In this document: piece by piece, positions 63,753-64,000 of the stretch
Numbering within the stretch: position 1 is the first letter of the stretch
How the letters are laid out: each line of letters starts with the position of its first letter
Notes under the pieces: model-generated
Seen by the model: the letters and a program-made list of their open reading frames with translations, nothing else
What the model was told of the DNA's origin: nothing
Databases searched by the model: none
Assembly: GCF_001742745.1 (NCBI RefSeq)
Contig: NZ_MJAK01000007.1
Span: 97,783 to 161,782 of the forward strand
From: Curtobacterium sp. ER1/6
GTDB lineage: Bacteria > Actinomycetota > Actinomycetes > Actinomycetales > Microbacteriaceae
Length of the DNA: 64,000 bases
Direction: 5' to 3'
Position numbers and translations under genes: made by a program

Positions 63753-64000
63753 TTCCCATCGCGGGTGCGATGGGGAGCGGTTCCGGGCGGCCCCGCCCGC
63801 CCGATCTTTCCCAGAACGGGTGCGATGGGAAGCGGTTCCGGGCGTAGCTGGTCGTTCCATCAATGCAGGTACGCCTGTTCCGACCAGGTACGCCCGTTCC
63901 GACCAGGTGCCTGCGCGCCGACAGGCTCGCCACGCGGCCCTGCCCGCCCGATCCTTCCCACAACAGGTGCGATGGGGAGCGGTTCCGGGCGGCCCCGCCC
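63753..64000. repeat. Direct repeats at the right edge
   Basis: A word of about 50 bp with the core GGTGCGATGGGGAGCGGTTC occurs at 63753-63806, in shortened form at 63807-63844, and again at 63953-64000, running off the edge. Between them a 19-bp word (ACGCC(T/C)GTTCCGACCAG) occurs twice in tandem at about 63871-63907. No gene is visible in 63683-64000. Confidence 0.75.

Overview
The window is a gene-dense, very G+C-rich stretch (about 70% or more by eye) of an actinobacterial chromosome. Gene content and order (rplM-rpsI-glmM, glmS-acpS-alr-tsaE, tsaB-rimI-tsaD, guaB/guaB3/guaA, pcrA then sucCD-DUF6350-purN-purH), class E sortase-type LAXTG surface proteins, frequent GTG starts and many apparently leaderless promoters fit the family Microbacteriaceae. 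Curtobacterium or a close relative is my best guess, but that is inference. I saw no rRNA, tRNA, prophage, transposase or CRISPR array.

Layout. 1-0.6 kb: C-terminus of an LAXTG surface protein. 0.8-3.2 kb: ribosomal proteins L13 and S9, then glmM. 3.3-4.9 kb: coaA and a glutathione peroxidase homologue on the minus strand. 4.9-12.5 kb: glmS, acpS, two adjacent alanine racemase paralogues, tsaE, then tsaB, rimI and tsaD (cell-wall amino-sugar and D-alanine supply plus the tRNA t6A pathway). 12.5-16.4 kb: a DUF4190 membrane protein, a THUMP-like methyltransferase, groES alone behind a double CIRCE operator, and rarD. 16.4-26 kb: a branched-chain amino acid ABC system, with the binding protein livK on the minus strand and livHMGF on the plus strand, separated by an SDR, an AbiEi-like/nuclease-like gene bracketed by twin palindromes, and guaB. 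26-35 kb: guaB3, glpD, a KhtTU-type K+/H+ antiporter pair, SURF1, DUF3817 and guaA. 35-45.6 kb: BI-1 family protein, DUF817, GDPD, pcrA, a PNPOx-family oxidase, an MpaB-family protein, small membrane and acidic proteins, recQ. 45.8-52.4 kb: sucCD, DUF6350/perM-like, purN, purH, an order also known from mycobacteria. 52.4-56.7 kb: a heterodimeric ABC exporter whose first gene carries a single-base frameshift and which has a long leader with a possible small upstream ORF. 56.7-61 kb: DUF805, an alkyltransferase-like protein, GNAT, ROK and two uncharacterised proteins. 61-64 kb: a second, complete LAXTG surface protein with lamin-tail domains, followed by direct repeats.

Working together: GlmM and GlmS feed UDP-GlcNAc, and alanine racemase feeds peptidoglycan. 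TsaB, TsaD and TsaE make t6A. GuaB, GuaA, PurN and PurH are purine synthesis steps. SucCD is a TCA step. LivKHMGF imports branched-chain amino acids.

The most unusual content is non-coding. There are several families of dispersed perfect or near-perfect palindromes, including a 20-6-20 bp element present four times, a 32-10-32 bp element flanking the AbiEi-like gene, and a GTCGAACCACGA-type element. A 35-bp tandem array is built from one of them. TANNNT hexamers lie 6-9 nt before the start codon of 17 genes, suggesting leaderless transcription.
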